From the NCBI GenBank assembly GCA_032718475.1, contig JAUCBJ010001856.1:47372-111371 (forward strand): a stretch of 64,000 nucleotides of DNA. Direction: 5' to 3'. Positions 13,001 to 22,510 of the stretch are shown in pieces. The DNA is from Nemertoderma westbladi. Lineage: Eukaryota > Xenacoelomorpha > Nemertodermatida > Nemertodermatidae. Within the stretch, counting starts at the first letter, position 1. Each line of letters opens with the position of its first letter. Under the pieces are notes generated by a model. That model ran no database searches and was not told where the DNA came from. It worked only from the letters and a program-made list of their open reading frames with translations. The position numbers and the translations under genes are program-made.

Positions 13001-16000
13001 CTACTTGTAACAAATGTGATGATGGCGGTAAGATGTTGTACAGTATACACCCACTGTCGGACTTCTTGTAACAAATGTGATGATGGCGGTAAGTATGTTG
13101 TACACCCACTGTCAGACTTCTTGTAACAAATGTGTTGATGGCGGTAAGTATGTTGTACACCCACTGTCAGACTTCTTGTAACAAATGTGATGTTGGCGGT
13201 AAGTATTTTGTACAGTGTACACCCACTGTCGGACTTCTTGTAACAAATGTGATGATGGCGGTAAGTATGTTGTACACCCACTGTCACACTTCTTGTAACA
13301 AATGTGATGATGGCGGTAAGTATGTTGTACACCCACTGTCAGACTTCTTGCAACAAATGTGATGATGGCGGTAAGTATGTTGTACACCCACTGTTAGACT
13401 TCTTGTAACAAATGTGATGATGGCGGTAAGTATGTTGTACACCCACTGTCACACTTCTTGTAACAAATGTGATGATGGCGGTAAGTATGTTGTACACCCA
13501 CTGTCACACTTCTTGTAACAAATGTGATGATGGCGGTAAGTATGTTGTACACCCACTGTCGGACTTCTTGTAACAAATGTGATGATGGCGGTAAGTATGT
13601 TGTACAGTGTACACCCACTGTCGGACTTCTTGTAACAAATGTGATGATGGCGGTAAGTATGTTGTACAGTGTACACCCACTGTCGGACTTCTTGTAACAA
13701 ATGTGATGATGGCGGTAAGTATGTTGTACAGTGTACACCCACTGTCGGACTTCTTGTAACAAATGTGATGATGGCGGTAAGTATGTTGTACACCCACTGT
13801 CAGACTACTTGTAACAAATGTGATGATGGCGGTAAGATGTTGTACAGTGTACACCCACTGTCGGACTTCTTGTAACAAATGTGATGATGGCGGTAAGTAT
13901 GTTGTACACCCACTGTCAGACTTCTTGTAACAAATGTGTTGATGGCGGTAAGTATGTGGTACACCCACTGTCAGACTTCTTGTAACAAATGTGATGTTGG
14001 CGGTAAGTATTTTGTACAGTGTACACCCACTGTCGGACTTCTTGTAACAAATGTGATGATGGCGGTAAGTATGTTGTACACCCACTGTCAGACTTCTTGT
14101 AACAAATGTGATGATGGCGGTAAGTATGTGTACACCCACTGTCGGACTTCTTGTAACAAATGTGATGATGGCGGTAAGTATGTTGTACACCCACTGTCGG
14201 ACTTCTTGTAACAAATGTGATGATGGCGGTAAGTATGTTGTACACCCACTGTCAGATTTCTTGTAACAAATGTGATGATGGCGGTAAGTATGTTGTACAC
14301 CCACTGTCGGACTTCTTCTAACAAATGTGATGATGGCGGTAAGTATGTTGTACACCCACTGTCAGACTTCTTGTAACAAATGTGATGATGGCGGTAAGTA
14401 TGTTGTACACCCACTGTCAGACTTCTTGTAAGAAATGTGATGATGGCGGTAAGTATGTTGTACACCCACTGTCAGACTTCTTGTAACAAATGTGATGATG
14501 GCGGTAAGTATGTTGTACACCCACTGTCAGACTACTTGTAACAAATGTAATGATGGCGGTAAGTATGTTGTACACCCACTGTCGGACTTCTTGTAACAAA
14601 TATGATGATGGCGGTAAGTATGTTGTACACCCACTGTCAGACTTCTTGTAACAAATGTGATGATGGCGGTAAGTATGTTGTACACCCACTGTCAGACTTC
14701 TTGTAACAAATGTGATGATGGCGGTAAGTATGTTGTACACCCACTGTCGGACTTCTTGTAACAAATGTGATGATGGCGGTAAGTATGTTGTACACCCACT
14801 GTCAGACTTCTTGTAACAATGTGATGATGGCGGTAAGTATGTTGTACACCCACTGTCAGACTTCTTGTAACAAATATGATGATGGCGGTAAGTATGTTGT
14901 ACACCCACTGTCAGACTTCTTGTAACAAATGTGATGATGGCGGTAAGTATGTTGTACACCCACTGTCAGACTTCTTGTAACAAATGTGATGATGGCGGTA
15001 AGTATGTGTACACCCACTGTCAGACTTCTTGTAACAAATGTGATGATGGCGGTAAGTATGTTGTACACCCACTGTCACACTTCTTGTAACAAATGTGATG
15101 ATGGCGGTAAGTATGTTGTACACCCACTGTCCCACTTCTTGTAACAAATGTGATGATGGCGGTAAGTATGTTGTGCACCCACTGTCGGACTTCTTGTAAC
15201 AAATGTGATGATGGCGGTAAGTATGTTGTACACCCACTGTCAGACTTCTTGTAACAAATGTGATGATGGCGGTAAGTATGTTGTACACCCACTGTCGGAC
15301 TTCTTGTAACAAATGTGATGATGGCGGTAAGTATGTTGTACACCCACTGTCAGACTTCTTGTAACAAATGTGATGATGGCGGTAAGTATGTTGTACACCC
15401 ACTGTCAGACTACTTGTAACAAATGTGATGATGGCGGTAAGTATGTTCGTACACCCACTGTCGGACTTCTTGTAACAAATGTGATGATGGCGGTAAGTAT
15501 GTTGTACACCCACTGTCAGACTTCTTGTAACAAATGTGATGATGGCGGTAAGTATGTTGTACACCCACTGTCAGACTTCTTGTAACAAATGTGATGATGG
15601 CGGTAAGTATGTCTGTACACCCACTGTCGGACTTCTTGTAACAAATGTGATGATGGCGGTAAGTATGTTGTACACCCACTGTCACACTTCTTGTAACAAA
15701 TGTGATGATGGCGGTAAGTATGTTGTACACCCACTGTCAGACTTCTTGCAACAAATGTGATGATGGCGGTAAGTACGTCATACAGTACAGTCTGTCACAG
15801 TTCTGTAATATTTGTTAACATTAGATCCACGTCCTTTTTCACAAAGCCGTACAGTTACAATGTTATACACGATTGTTACAGGTTGCAACCAGGATGCCGA
15901 CGATAACCCGAATTGCGGTCCGTGGGCGGCGGAAGGACAATGTGGAGCTAACCCGGCGTTTATGTACACTCACTGCCAAACCTCCTGCAACAAGTGCGGT

Positions 16001-16003
16001 TAA
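1037..16003 (+). CDS. secreted protein with seven tandem ShKT-like domains (8 exons)
   Basis: Eight exons (1037-1064, 2654-2827, 3160-3288, 3480-3632, 3751-3879, 4045-4173, 5286-5411, 15882-16003) join with GT-AG introns, all phase 1, into 990 nt, exactly 330 codons including TAA. Residues 1-18 form a hydrophobic signal peptide split by intron 1. Each of exons 2-8 encodes one domain with six cysteines; in domain 1 they are at residues 25, 35, 44, 55, 59 and 62. The domains keep the W-A-A-x-G-x-C, N-P/A-x-Y/F-M and C-x3-C-x2-C signatures of the ShKT family. ShKT domains occur in cnidarian channel-blocking peptides, nematode surface proteins and the tails of many secreted enzymes, so toxicity cannot be assumed. 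No catalytic domain or membrane anchor is visible. The one-domain-per-symmetrical-exon structure implies growth by exon duplication. Intron 7 is a 10.4 kb satellite made from exon 7 itself. Confidence 0.85.
1108..2275 (-). mobile_element. decayed, internally deleted RTE-like LINE in intron 1
   Basis: Read on the minus strand, 2275-1866 encodes the N-terminal part of a reverse transcriptase (E-C-L-E-L-I-H, V-D-M-Y-R-T, P-K-K-G-N, F-R-G-I-S-L). It then jumps at about 1865 to a region after the palm, and on to the C-terminal part around 1480-1258 (M-L-R-R-V-H-C-V-K-Y-N, R-L-R-F-A-R-H-C-F-R-R). The catalytic core is deleted. The 3' end is a (CTA)n run at about 1112-1126 on the plus strand, the family's usual (TAG)n tail. 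Several frameshifts make it non-functional. Confidence 0.8.
2654..2827 (+). CDS. ShKT gene exon 2 (end of signal peptide, ShKT domain 1)
   Basis: A pyrimidine tract and CAG at 2651-2653 precede the exon. It encodes the rest of the signal peptide and domain 1 with cysteine spacing 9-8-10-3-2. The donor at 2828 is GTTAGT, weaker than the GTAAG donors elsewhere in the gene. The length is 174 nt, phase 1 at both ends. Confidence 0.8.
3160..3288 (+). CDS. ShKT gene exon 3 (domain 2)
   Basis: The exon is 129 nt, flanked by TATAG acceptor and GTAAGC donor, phase 1-1. It encodes a complete six-cysteine domain with W-A-A-D-G-Q-C and C-Q-S-S-C-N-K-C. Its 3' end and the first intron bases (GGAACTGGTAAGCTACCAA) also occur at exon 5, a sign of recent duplication. 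Confidence 0.8.
3480..3632 (+). CDS. ShKT gene exon 4 (domain 3 plus linker)
   Basis: The exon is 153 nt, with CCCAG acceptor and GTAAGT donor, phase 1-1. The domain is followed by an alanine/proline linker (V-D-A-P-P-A-D-P) not found in the other exons, which leads into the first cysteine of domain 4. Confidence 0.8.
3751..3879 (+). CDS. ShKT gene exon 5 (domain 4)
   Basis: The exon is 129 nt with TTTCAG acceptor and GTAAGC donor, phase 1-1. It encodes a full domain with W-A-A-D-G-E-C, N-P-D-Y-M and C-Q-T-T-C-N-K-C. The codon split across intron 4 gives Pro before the first cysteine. Confidence 0.8.
4045..4173 (+). CDS. ShKT gene exon 6 (domain 5)
   Basis: The exon is 129 nt with TTTCAG acceptor and GTAAGT donor, phase 1-1. 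It encodes a full domain with W-A-A-D-G-E-C, N-P-R-Y-M and C-Q-T-S-C-N-Y-C. Lys is replaced by Tyr between the last two cysteines, compared with the other domains. Confidence 0.8.
4306..4802. repeat. 7 x 71-bp minisatellite in intron 6
   Basis: A unit beginning GAGTTACTGGAAGGGATGTT recurs at 4306, 4377, 4448, 4519, 4590, 4661 and 4732, exactly 71 bp apart. The copies differ by a few substitutions and the first is the most diverged. Short ORFs here are by-products of the repeat. The array lies in the intron between domains 5 and 6. Confidence 0.93.
5022..5162. repeat. two-copy direct repeat in intron 6
   Basis: A roughly 65-bp block containing CCATGGATGATCTTCTACAG, followed by AACCC-TCC-TCTGTTTCC and AATAAATGCA-like text, occurs twice in a row. 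The copies have a few differences. No coding content is seen. Confidence 0.7.
5286..5411 (+). CDS. ShKT gene exon 7 (domain 6), founder of the satellite
   Basis: The exon is 126 nt with CCCAG acceptor and GTAAGT donor, phase 1-1. It encodes a full domain with W-A-A-I-G-E-C and C-Q-T-S-C-N-K-C. From about base 5366 to the donor this exon is the template repeated through the downstream satellite. Its donor context is GGAG|GTAAGT, while the satellite copies read GGCG|GTAAGT, so the authentic site differs from almost all copies at position -2. Confidence 0.8.
5412..15768 (+). repeat. 55-bp satellite of half-exon plus 5' splice site filling intron 7
   Basis: This is a head-to-tail array with a 55-bp period; length divided by unit gives about 188 copies. 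Each unit starts with the donor GTAAGTATG, continues GTACACCCACTGTCAGAC, then TTCTTGTAACAAATG, and ends GATGATGGCG. The last part is the end of exon 7, coding for T-H-C-Q-T-S-C-N-K-C-D-D-G. Length variants recur: 53 bp (loss of TT after GTAAGTATG), 63 bp (extra AGTGTACA), 60 bp (extra GCGAT before GGCG) and 54 bp. The main substitutions are at CAG (CGG, CAC, CGT, CCC, TAG). Because 55 is not a multiple of 3 the frame shifts every unit, so long translation does not follow. Confidence 0.96.
8760..15060. repeat. 3.2-kb higher-order duplication inside the satellite
   Basis: Variant units recur in the same order with an offset of about 3,204 bp. The stretch 9.39-11.75 kb is matched by 12.59-14.96 kb, and 8.84-9.22 kb is matched at an offset of 3,202. 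An older related block at 6.59-7.2 kb matches 8.89 kb with an offset of 2,306. The copies differ by small unit changes, for example 9.5-9.7 against 12.7-12.9 kb. The array therefore also grew by kilobase-scale duplication. Confidence 0.85.
15882..16003 (+). CDS. ShKT gene exon 8 (domain 7 and stop)
   Basis: The TTACAG acceptor ends at 15881. The exon encodes a last complete domain (G-P-W-A-A-E-G-Q-C, N-P-A-F-M, C-Q-T-S-C-N-K-C-G) and ends with TAA at 16001-16003. The protein stops one residue after its final cysteine, so no C-terminal tail or anchor exists. Confidence 0.8.
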
Positions 16004-16196
16004 ATACAGTACTGTACTGCTGTATAAGTAGGGGCAATAGTCTCTGCATTAGATATTCTAGTATCTAGTACCTACTGCAGTGCAGTACCGGTTACCAGCC
16101 TGACCTGTTGTCAGAAAGACTAACAATTACTGAATTACTGATACGAGTTTGGTCAGTTGGTGCTGGAACTTGTTATTTACATCCTAAATTGCTAAT

Positions 16197-16306
16197 TTGT
16201 GGCCGATGTGGCTCCGATGTGGCCCCGATGTGGTCCGATGTGGCCCCATGTGGTCCGATTTGGTCCGATGTGGTACCGATTGGGTCCGATGTGGCTTTTA
16301 GACGGA
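16197..16306. repeat. short minisatellite with CCGATGTGG units
   Basis: About nine imperfect copies of an 11-13 bp unit (CCGATGTGGTCC and variants) follow each other. They lie in the 3' flank of the ShKT gene. No inverted partner was found. Confidence 0.8.
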
Positions 16307-16332
16307 CCCTTCATTTGCACCATTATCATTAG

Positions 16333-16900
16333 GTAAAATCTTTATCTTTCAAATTGCATTGATTTCCTACAAGTATGTCAATGCTGCAATGGTTTACTTC
16401 CCCGTGGTGTTTTTCCTTCCCTCCTCACACCGGTTTTATCTATACATAATCATCAAACCAGAAACGCCCAATTTCAAAATTGCTTTCGATTTCGTAATTC
16501 AAGTAGAGTTCGTGAACAATCTATTTACTCCGTTTCGCCAATAATATGTAACAGTTTACCACTTATAGTGCGACAGTCAAATAGCATAGGTAGTTTTAAA
16601 AATAGGTTGAAAAATTACATTTTAAATTCAAATTAATAAATCTTATATTTTGTTTTATTGTCCAAATAACTGTAACATTTCTTAGTATTGTATTTACCTA
16701 ATATATTACAATTATATAGTTATAGTAGTTGTAGAATAGTGTGTTTATGTTGTGTATGGTGGTTGAAATAATAGGATCTCCTGTGTCAGCCACCATTCAT
16801 ACTTAATGTTTAACTAGTAATATTAATATTAACTTATCTAACTATTACTTGTTATGCATGCATTGTGTGTGAAAATTTGTTATCAAATAGAAATAGAAAT
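16333..16900 (+). mobile_element. 3' end of a CR1-like LINE
   Basis: An open frame ending at TAA 16634-16636 encodes the C-terminal tail typical of CR1/L2-type ORF2 proteins: H-N-H-Q-T-R-N, later N-S-L-P-L-I-V-R-Q-S and S-F-K-N-R-L-K-N-Y-I-L-N-S. The rest is a non-coding tail that ends in an (AAATAG)n-like run at about 16884-16900. It is truncated at its 5' side near 16333. The AATAAA at 16635 may belong to this element, so it is not secure as the poly(A) signal of the ShKT gene. Confidence 0.65.
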
Positions 16901-16904
16901 AGTG

Positions 16905-17420
16905 GTTAGGCTACTGTTGTATACAGATCTGCAGATATAGGGCAGCAGGGACTGGTACCGCAGTACTGACTGACATTGACAGATTGGTTACACTCCCTCA
17001 AAATTGAATTTGCATTGGCGTGGCGCTCTTCAAAATTGTTTCAATGTGTGGCGCGCTTAAAAATTTAGTTGGTGCGGGGTTTCTTCGAAATTGCATCGGC
17101 GTGCTTAAAAATTTAGTTGGCGCGGGGTTTTTCTTCGAAATGGCATCGGCGCGCATAAAAATTGGCCGGCGCGCTATCCGGCGCACTTTTTGGATGGATT
17201 CCATACACAGATACAGGGAGTGGCTGGATAGTGGATATGTTGCCATGCCAATGCATTTTGCTACTGTACTAGTGTACATGACACATGACATCCATTTCCG
17301 CGCCAGGATCCTCAATGCGCGCCACACGCACACGCCCCTGTCAGCCTGTTCCTTCGCGCCAGGAACCTAAATGCGCGCCACACGCCCCTGTTTCTTCGCG
17401 CCAGGATCCTAAATGCGCGC
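16905..17420. repeat. GCGCGC-rich dispersed repeat with internal tandem units
   Basis: The stretch 16905-17065 is matched in inverted orientation by 36000-36200 (shared words include TTACACTCCCTCAAAATTGA and ATATAGGGCAGCAG). From about 17050 to 17170 the unit TTAAAAATTTAGTTGG followed by CGCGGGGTTT-TTCTTCGAAAT recurs. Later text repeats CGCGCCAGGATCCT-AATGCGCGCCACAC near 17300-17425. It resembles the arms of a tandem-repeat inverted element, but no ends were fixed. Confidence 0.65.
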
Positions 17421-17425
17421 CACAC

Positions 17426-17880
17426 ACAGACACATGTTGAGCAAACTCTACATAAATTCCAACCTGGGGTGGGCCTACAGGCCTAGCAGCCTAGGGCCTA
17501 CCTCTATCACCTACCGCAGTACAGCAGTACCGGTAACTGTCAGCCTGTACAGTCATGCAAACTGCAGGACTGACAGTACTATGTCAGTATGTAGGCCTAC
17601 TATACTGTACTACAGTACTACAGTACTAACATTCAGACATTGTAACAATCTAACATACAATGATAAAAACGTATCCTCTTTCAGTCTTTCTCAAGCTGTC
17701 AAGTAACGCCAACCGGTATGTAAAGAAAGTAGGCATACTGCCTCTATCTGTGAGCTACCAAACCAACTAGGAAGTATTGAATGTCGGGTGCCACCCAGCG
17801 GGTCTTTGGAGAATACCATATTAACAAGGCAAAAATATGGCATATATTTAGTATTTTTACTCTACAATTTATTCCAAATT
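17426..17880. other. gene-free stretch, low-complexity CTGTACTG/AGGCCTA text
   Basis: I see no gene. The DNA is rich in GTAGGCCTAC-like palindromes and CAGTACTG words, which recur across the window. Confidence 0.5.
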
Positions 17881-17881
17881 T

Positions 17882-18052
17882 AGTCGCGACCTTAATATTA
17901 AAATCGCGAGTTTATTATTTTAATACACTCTAATATTTAAGTCGCGACTAAAATAATAAAGTCGTGACTAAATTAATAAAGTCGCGAATAAAAAAATAAT
18001 GTCACGACTAAAATAATAAAGTCGCGACAAATTAATAAATTTAATATGGGTT
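17882..18052. repeat. AT-rich minisatellite with GTCGCGACTAAAATAATAAA units
   Basis: A unit of about 20 bp repeats seven to eight times with substitutions, as degenerate copies of GTCGCGACTAAAATAATAAA. The GTCGCGAC core is itself palindromic. Confidence 0.8.
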
Positions 18053-18241
18053 ACTTTATTATCCGGTATATCCGGTGCTGTTCAACTAGTTGAAACCTTG
18101 AAAGTTCAACTGGTTAAGTTGTCATTTTATGTTATTTAGTTAAAGTGGTTTTATTTAATAACTTGTCACTGCGAATTTAGTTACAGTAGTTAACGGTGGT
18201 GAGAGAATGCATTTCTAATAACCCCTTGGACGGAGTAGTAA

Positions 18242-20359
18242 CCCTGCAAACAATTTACTTTCAAGGAATGTCAGAAAAACATCATTAATTTGTTATAAAT
18301 GTTGATAAATGTTATTCCCTTGTTTGATAGAATATTTAGATGTTCAATATATGTTATTTTAACATTACTCTATAATGTCTTTGTCAGACATTAAATAAAT
18401 GATAACTGTTGAAGTTAAAAAAACGTAATTTTAATGTGAGAACATAAACATTAGTCAAAAATATTTTATAAGTGTTTAGTTCTAACATTTTAAGAACATG
18501 GTTTGTTACATATCAGAACAATGTTATTTTGTCACATAAAATAAGCATTATGCGATAGACGCTGTCACTTCTATTATCTAATCTGAGATTGATGATTGGC
18601 TAATTTTAAAATTCGCGGTAATGGAGGAATTTTCCACATGTAAATGGTATACAGTATGGTATGTTGTACAATACTCATTCTGGCATGCCTGTATTCAATG
18701 TTTATTGTGTATATGTATTGTTATACTGCTGTACTGCAAGGCCTATCTCTATATTACTGTAGTGTAGTTACTGCAGGCCTACTGCTCTGTACAGTAGCTT
18801 ATATTTTTGGTTTTATAGTTTTGGTTTTGTGATTTATTTAACCTGAACTCATAAATAAAACATATCTACCTGAATGCGAGTTCGCCTTTACCCTCTGGAT
18901 TCACACATTACTGCATTGGACCTACCAATTACAGAATTCAAGTCTGCCAGGACCAGAAAGTCCCCTTAAACCAGCACTGACAGGTGGAGGATTGACTTAT
19001 TTGTCTGTACTGATGGTGGATTTCAACAGCCGAGGACTAAAGATTGGAATTCTTATTATTGGGAGGTCCCAGTTTTCAGTTGAAGGGGCAGGGCACAGGG
19101 ACAGCATTACTACAAAACTTTCGATTCGATTTGAAAACTTCACATTAACTGTTATTACAAACTATTTATTGTTTCAGTTTTTAGATTGTACTTTTGTAGG
19201 GCCTAGGCCTATTGATTTATTTTTACAGTTTAATAAATGAAGCTCACTCAGCTATAATTATAATTAACATTTAATTTTTTAAATATGATTTGTTCAGATA
19301 GAGAGGATTTGCGATGCAATCAAAATCATCCCTCTCCAGGGAGGTACTGATTACTCTCCCAGAAATAAATCTGTAACCTGTTTTTTTTTTGTTTACCCGT
19401 AGGATATAATAATGTGCCTCTGTAGCCAACTGTAACCTGCTCCTTTTAATAATTTAACATTGTTGTGAGGTATTATTTATTAAACCCACCACTATATGTA
19501 CATTATTTTATATAGACTACAAATCAGATCTATAAATCTAGTGAATAATATTAACTTAAAGTATTTTAATTGATGAAATTCATTACGTTGTTGTCACTTA
19601 TTATTACGTCATAAACATATTCATTTTAAGTCTGTGATTAACTTTAACCGAAATATCAAAACCATTCACGTAATGGGCCATACAGCCATATATTTGTTGT
19701 TTACTTATTGCGATATTTTACTTTGATTTTGCTGTTTATTTCATTATTTGTTCCTGACTGGTCATTATACAAAAAATTCAATTCAAGTTATACGTTTTAA
19801 TTGTTATTAATTTGCATACAATTGCATATACAACAAAATTGTATTCAATCAAACTGTGTTAGAGATTGTAGCCGAGCCTGCCACTACCATATCAACATGC
19901 GTAGGGAAATCATTAATTAATTATTCAATAAAGGGTTTGGCAATTATAAAGAACGGCAATGGAGGGGGATTATTATTTTGAGCAAGCGAACCAACCATAA
20001 AACATGAGAGAAGGGCTTAATGCACGTATAATGTTACGTTTTTAGCAAACAATATTTTTATGTTAAGAAATAACATAAAAGCAACGATCTAAATAAACAT
20101 TATGCCGTTGTTATTTTAATGTCAATAAAAATACAATAATAATGATAAGGAATAACATAAAAGTAATGATATATGTAACCATCCTGGCTTTGTTATTTTA
20201 ATGTTATTAAAAACGAAATAATAACGTTAGTATATAACGTCATATTTCTTGGCCAATTTACAGTTTTTTTACCATTAATCTAACAATTTGAAATAATGTT
20301 ATCTATGTCATTAAATAACATTTTAATAACAGCTTTTTAACAATACATTGTTTGCAGGG
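18242..20359. mobile_element. candidate 2.1-kb TIR element with subterminal ATAACAT repeats
   Basis: The ends are perfect 13-bp inverted repeats: CCCTGCAAACAAT at 18242-18254 and its complement at 20347-20359. Both subterminal regions (18.25-18.55 and 20.03-20.34 kb) carry many copies of ATGTTATT or AATAACAT. That layout fits a hAT-like non-autonomous element, but the 8-bp flanks (AGTAGTAA and AAGCTACT) do not match. The interior (18.6-20.0 kb) shows no gene. Confidence 0.45.
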
Positions 20360-20439
20360 AAGCTACTATAGCATTGTCGTTATAGTTTCTTGTTATCGCC
20401 ATTTGTCTCTTCGAGTGTTTTCCTTATATATGACACTTT

Positions 20440-21540
20440 TTTGGTTTTAATCATGTTATTAGCAGTATTGCGAAATCTTTTGTACTCCTGTTCTGCTGTG
20501 ACTGTGCAATTTTGATATAACTAGCGCGATGCCTTGTTTCGGTTAGAGATCGAGTCAATGACTTCCTTGTCCACCCATGGTTGTGAATATCTTCGAGTCC
20601 GGGACTCTTTGATGGGTGCCAGTTCAGTTTATCTGTGATAGAAAGTAGAGATGCAGTTATTTGGCCAGCGGCTTCATTTACGTCTGTAAGCAAGACAGTC
20701 TTTTCTGTCTTTTCCGCGTCATGAAGATCATGTAATGTCGCTGATCCTTTCTTTTATCACTCCATGGTTGTAGGTCCTACTTGGGTTGGAAACGAATATA
20801 TGATCGATAATAGTAGCGGTGTTTGAAGTGACATGAGTTGGTTCCATTATAATCTGGTTAATCCCATGGGAATTTATAAAGGACAGAAGCTTCTTGAGAT
20901 CATTATCAATACTGAGGGTGCGTGTAGGATTTTTAATTATGGACTTCGACTTTAAATTAATAAAAGGGGTCATATCAATATTTGTGTCACCCATTATGAT
21001 AATTTCATTGTAAGTTGTTTAGTTAATACTGTTGTCTATAATCTCAAAAAGTGCAGTGTCGGCTTCAGGCCTATAAACAACTCCGATGAGCAATGGACTA
21101 GTATCAGGCAGCTTCACCAAATAACATTTCTGATGGTGTAGACTTCTTTCGTGGACATATAAGATTATCTAACAAGGACATCTGACCACCTCCATCTCGA
21201 CTTGCCCTGTCTCGCCTGTACACGTTATAATGTTCAATATCGATGGCTACAGGCTACATCACTAATGCTATCATCAAGCCATGATTCTGTTATTGCAAGT
21301 AAATGCACTGGACATGTTCTCATTATAATCCTTAACTCATCCACCTTATTCCTCAAGTGGCAAATGTTTAAGTGTAAGAAATGAATACCTGGTGAATTGA
21401 AGTATGCCAGCCACTCGTATGGATAAGTATTGTTTCGCGATATGTCCCCAGCGCAATTTGTATCATTGTTAATCTTTGTATTGCCTGTGTGTAGTGTTAG
21501 TCAGTCCATCTTGTCAATTTCGTTTATTGGGGCTTCCTTG
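20440..21540 (-). pseudogene. CR1-like LINE ORF2 fragment (endonuclease region, no RT)
   Basis: On the minus strand, 20994-20728 encodes an endonuclease segment with G-D-T-N-I-D-M, I-M-E-P-T-H-V-T and I-I-D-H-I-F-V, the signature of the EEP endonuclease of CR1/L2-type LINEs. The stretch 20693-20451 encodes a linker (W-T-R-K-S-L, then R-H-R-A-S-Y) that normally leads to the reverse transcriptase. The frame is interrupted several times. No RT palm follows on its 3' side. Confidence 0.65.
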
Positions 21541-21554
21541 TGAGACAGTTGGCG

Positions 21555-22480
21555 TCAGCACTGGGTTTCTTTAAACGCGAGTTCCAGGTCGAAACGGGAA
21601 AGGTCTTGGTCAAAGTAAAATCGCTTAGGATCAGCATCTGGGGAGGTGGCACTAGTTGTGAATGATTTGTGGGATAGAATACTAGATGCTATTTCTGCCG
21701 AATTAAACATCAACCGTAGGGGGCGTGGTTTACCATTCTTATTCCGCTTACCCAAGCGGGTTAAACCACGATATGGGGGTTGGTTGTCTAAGGCAGCTTT
21801 AAGAAATTTTACGTCACTTCGCCTTTGTAGTTCTGGAGAATGCTCTGAATCACCAGGGATGCCGTGGATGATTACATTCCATTTACGCTGTTCATTGGTA
21901 GCAATTACCCTCTGTATACTCTCAGTGGTAGCACAAGAAGTTGGCTGTTCTGCAAGCTTCTTCTGCAGGTCAGTTATGTGGTCAGTGTTCTTCCTAACAA
22001 TATCTGCCCACGAATTTCCATTCTCATTGCTCACATCTGGGGCTGCCACAACTAGGTCCTTATATGAATGTAGTTCTTTACCTCGGTTTGAGTAGTCTCT
22101 ATTTCATCGAAACGATTCTCTAACTCAGCTCGTAGCGAACCCAAGTCTAGTGTTACGCTTTGAGCTGTTGTTGCAGTGGAGTCAACAACGGTTCTTATTT
22201 CAGTGTGTAGCATCTCGGTTCGACTGGAGACATTGGCCTTTAGAGTTTCCTGAAGTGTTGATAGGATACCTTCCAGATCATTTATCTTGCTTGCAGAGCA
22301 GAATCCACATGCAAAAGGTGACGCCGACAGGAGTGGTTTTATCGCCTTGTTTAACTCAATCTCCGACCAAGTTTGGAGGCAGATTGTACACTCCACCTTG
22401 ATTGTTTCCCAATTTGTCGTTTTTAGCTTAGTTGCATTCGTGTTGATGCTGGAACGACATAGATTACCGTTACTACTCAT
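21555..22480 (-). pseudogene. CR1-like LINE ORF1 (two overlapping frames)
   Basis: The stretch 22480-22052 encodes a protein with C-x2-C and C-x2-C pairs (C-T-I-C, C-G-F-C) followed by a likely coiled coil. The stretch 22049-21555 continues with A-D-I-V-R-K, a W-N-V-I-I-H-G-I-P-G motif, and K-A-A-L-D and R-P-L-R-L-M-F segments. This is the usual ORF1 plan of CR1/L1-type elements (zinc-finger-like, coiled coil, RRM-like). A frameshift separates the halves near 22050. It precedes the ORF2 fragment in the expected order. Confidence 0.65.
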
Positions 22481-22510
22481 TATGTATTACCGACGTAGTG
22501 TGCGTTTGTA

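Noticed and set aside
5412-15768. CRISPR-like array
   Set aside because: The units are head-to-tail without unique spacers, in a eukaryotic intron, and derive from the neighbouring exon.
5412-15768. Each unit as a micro-exon using CACTGTCAG as acceptor
   Set aside because: The acceptor lacks a pyrimidine tract and the resulting 28-nt exon would shift the frame. RNA evidence would be needed.
1037-16003. Calling the ShKT protein a channel toxin
   Set aside because: The fold is shared with many non-toxic secreted proteins, and no channel-binding feature can be shown from this sequence.
16108-16332. 74-codon ORF after the ShKT gene
   Set aside because: Most of it is the CCGATGTGG minisatellite.
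16635-16640. AATAAA as the poly(A) signal of the ShKT gene
   Set aside because: It coincides with the end of a CR1-like LINE fragment, so it cannot be assigned to the gene without transcript data.
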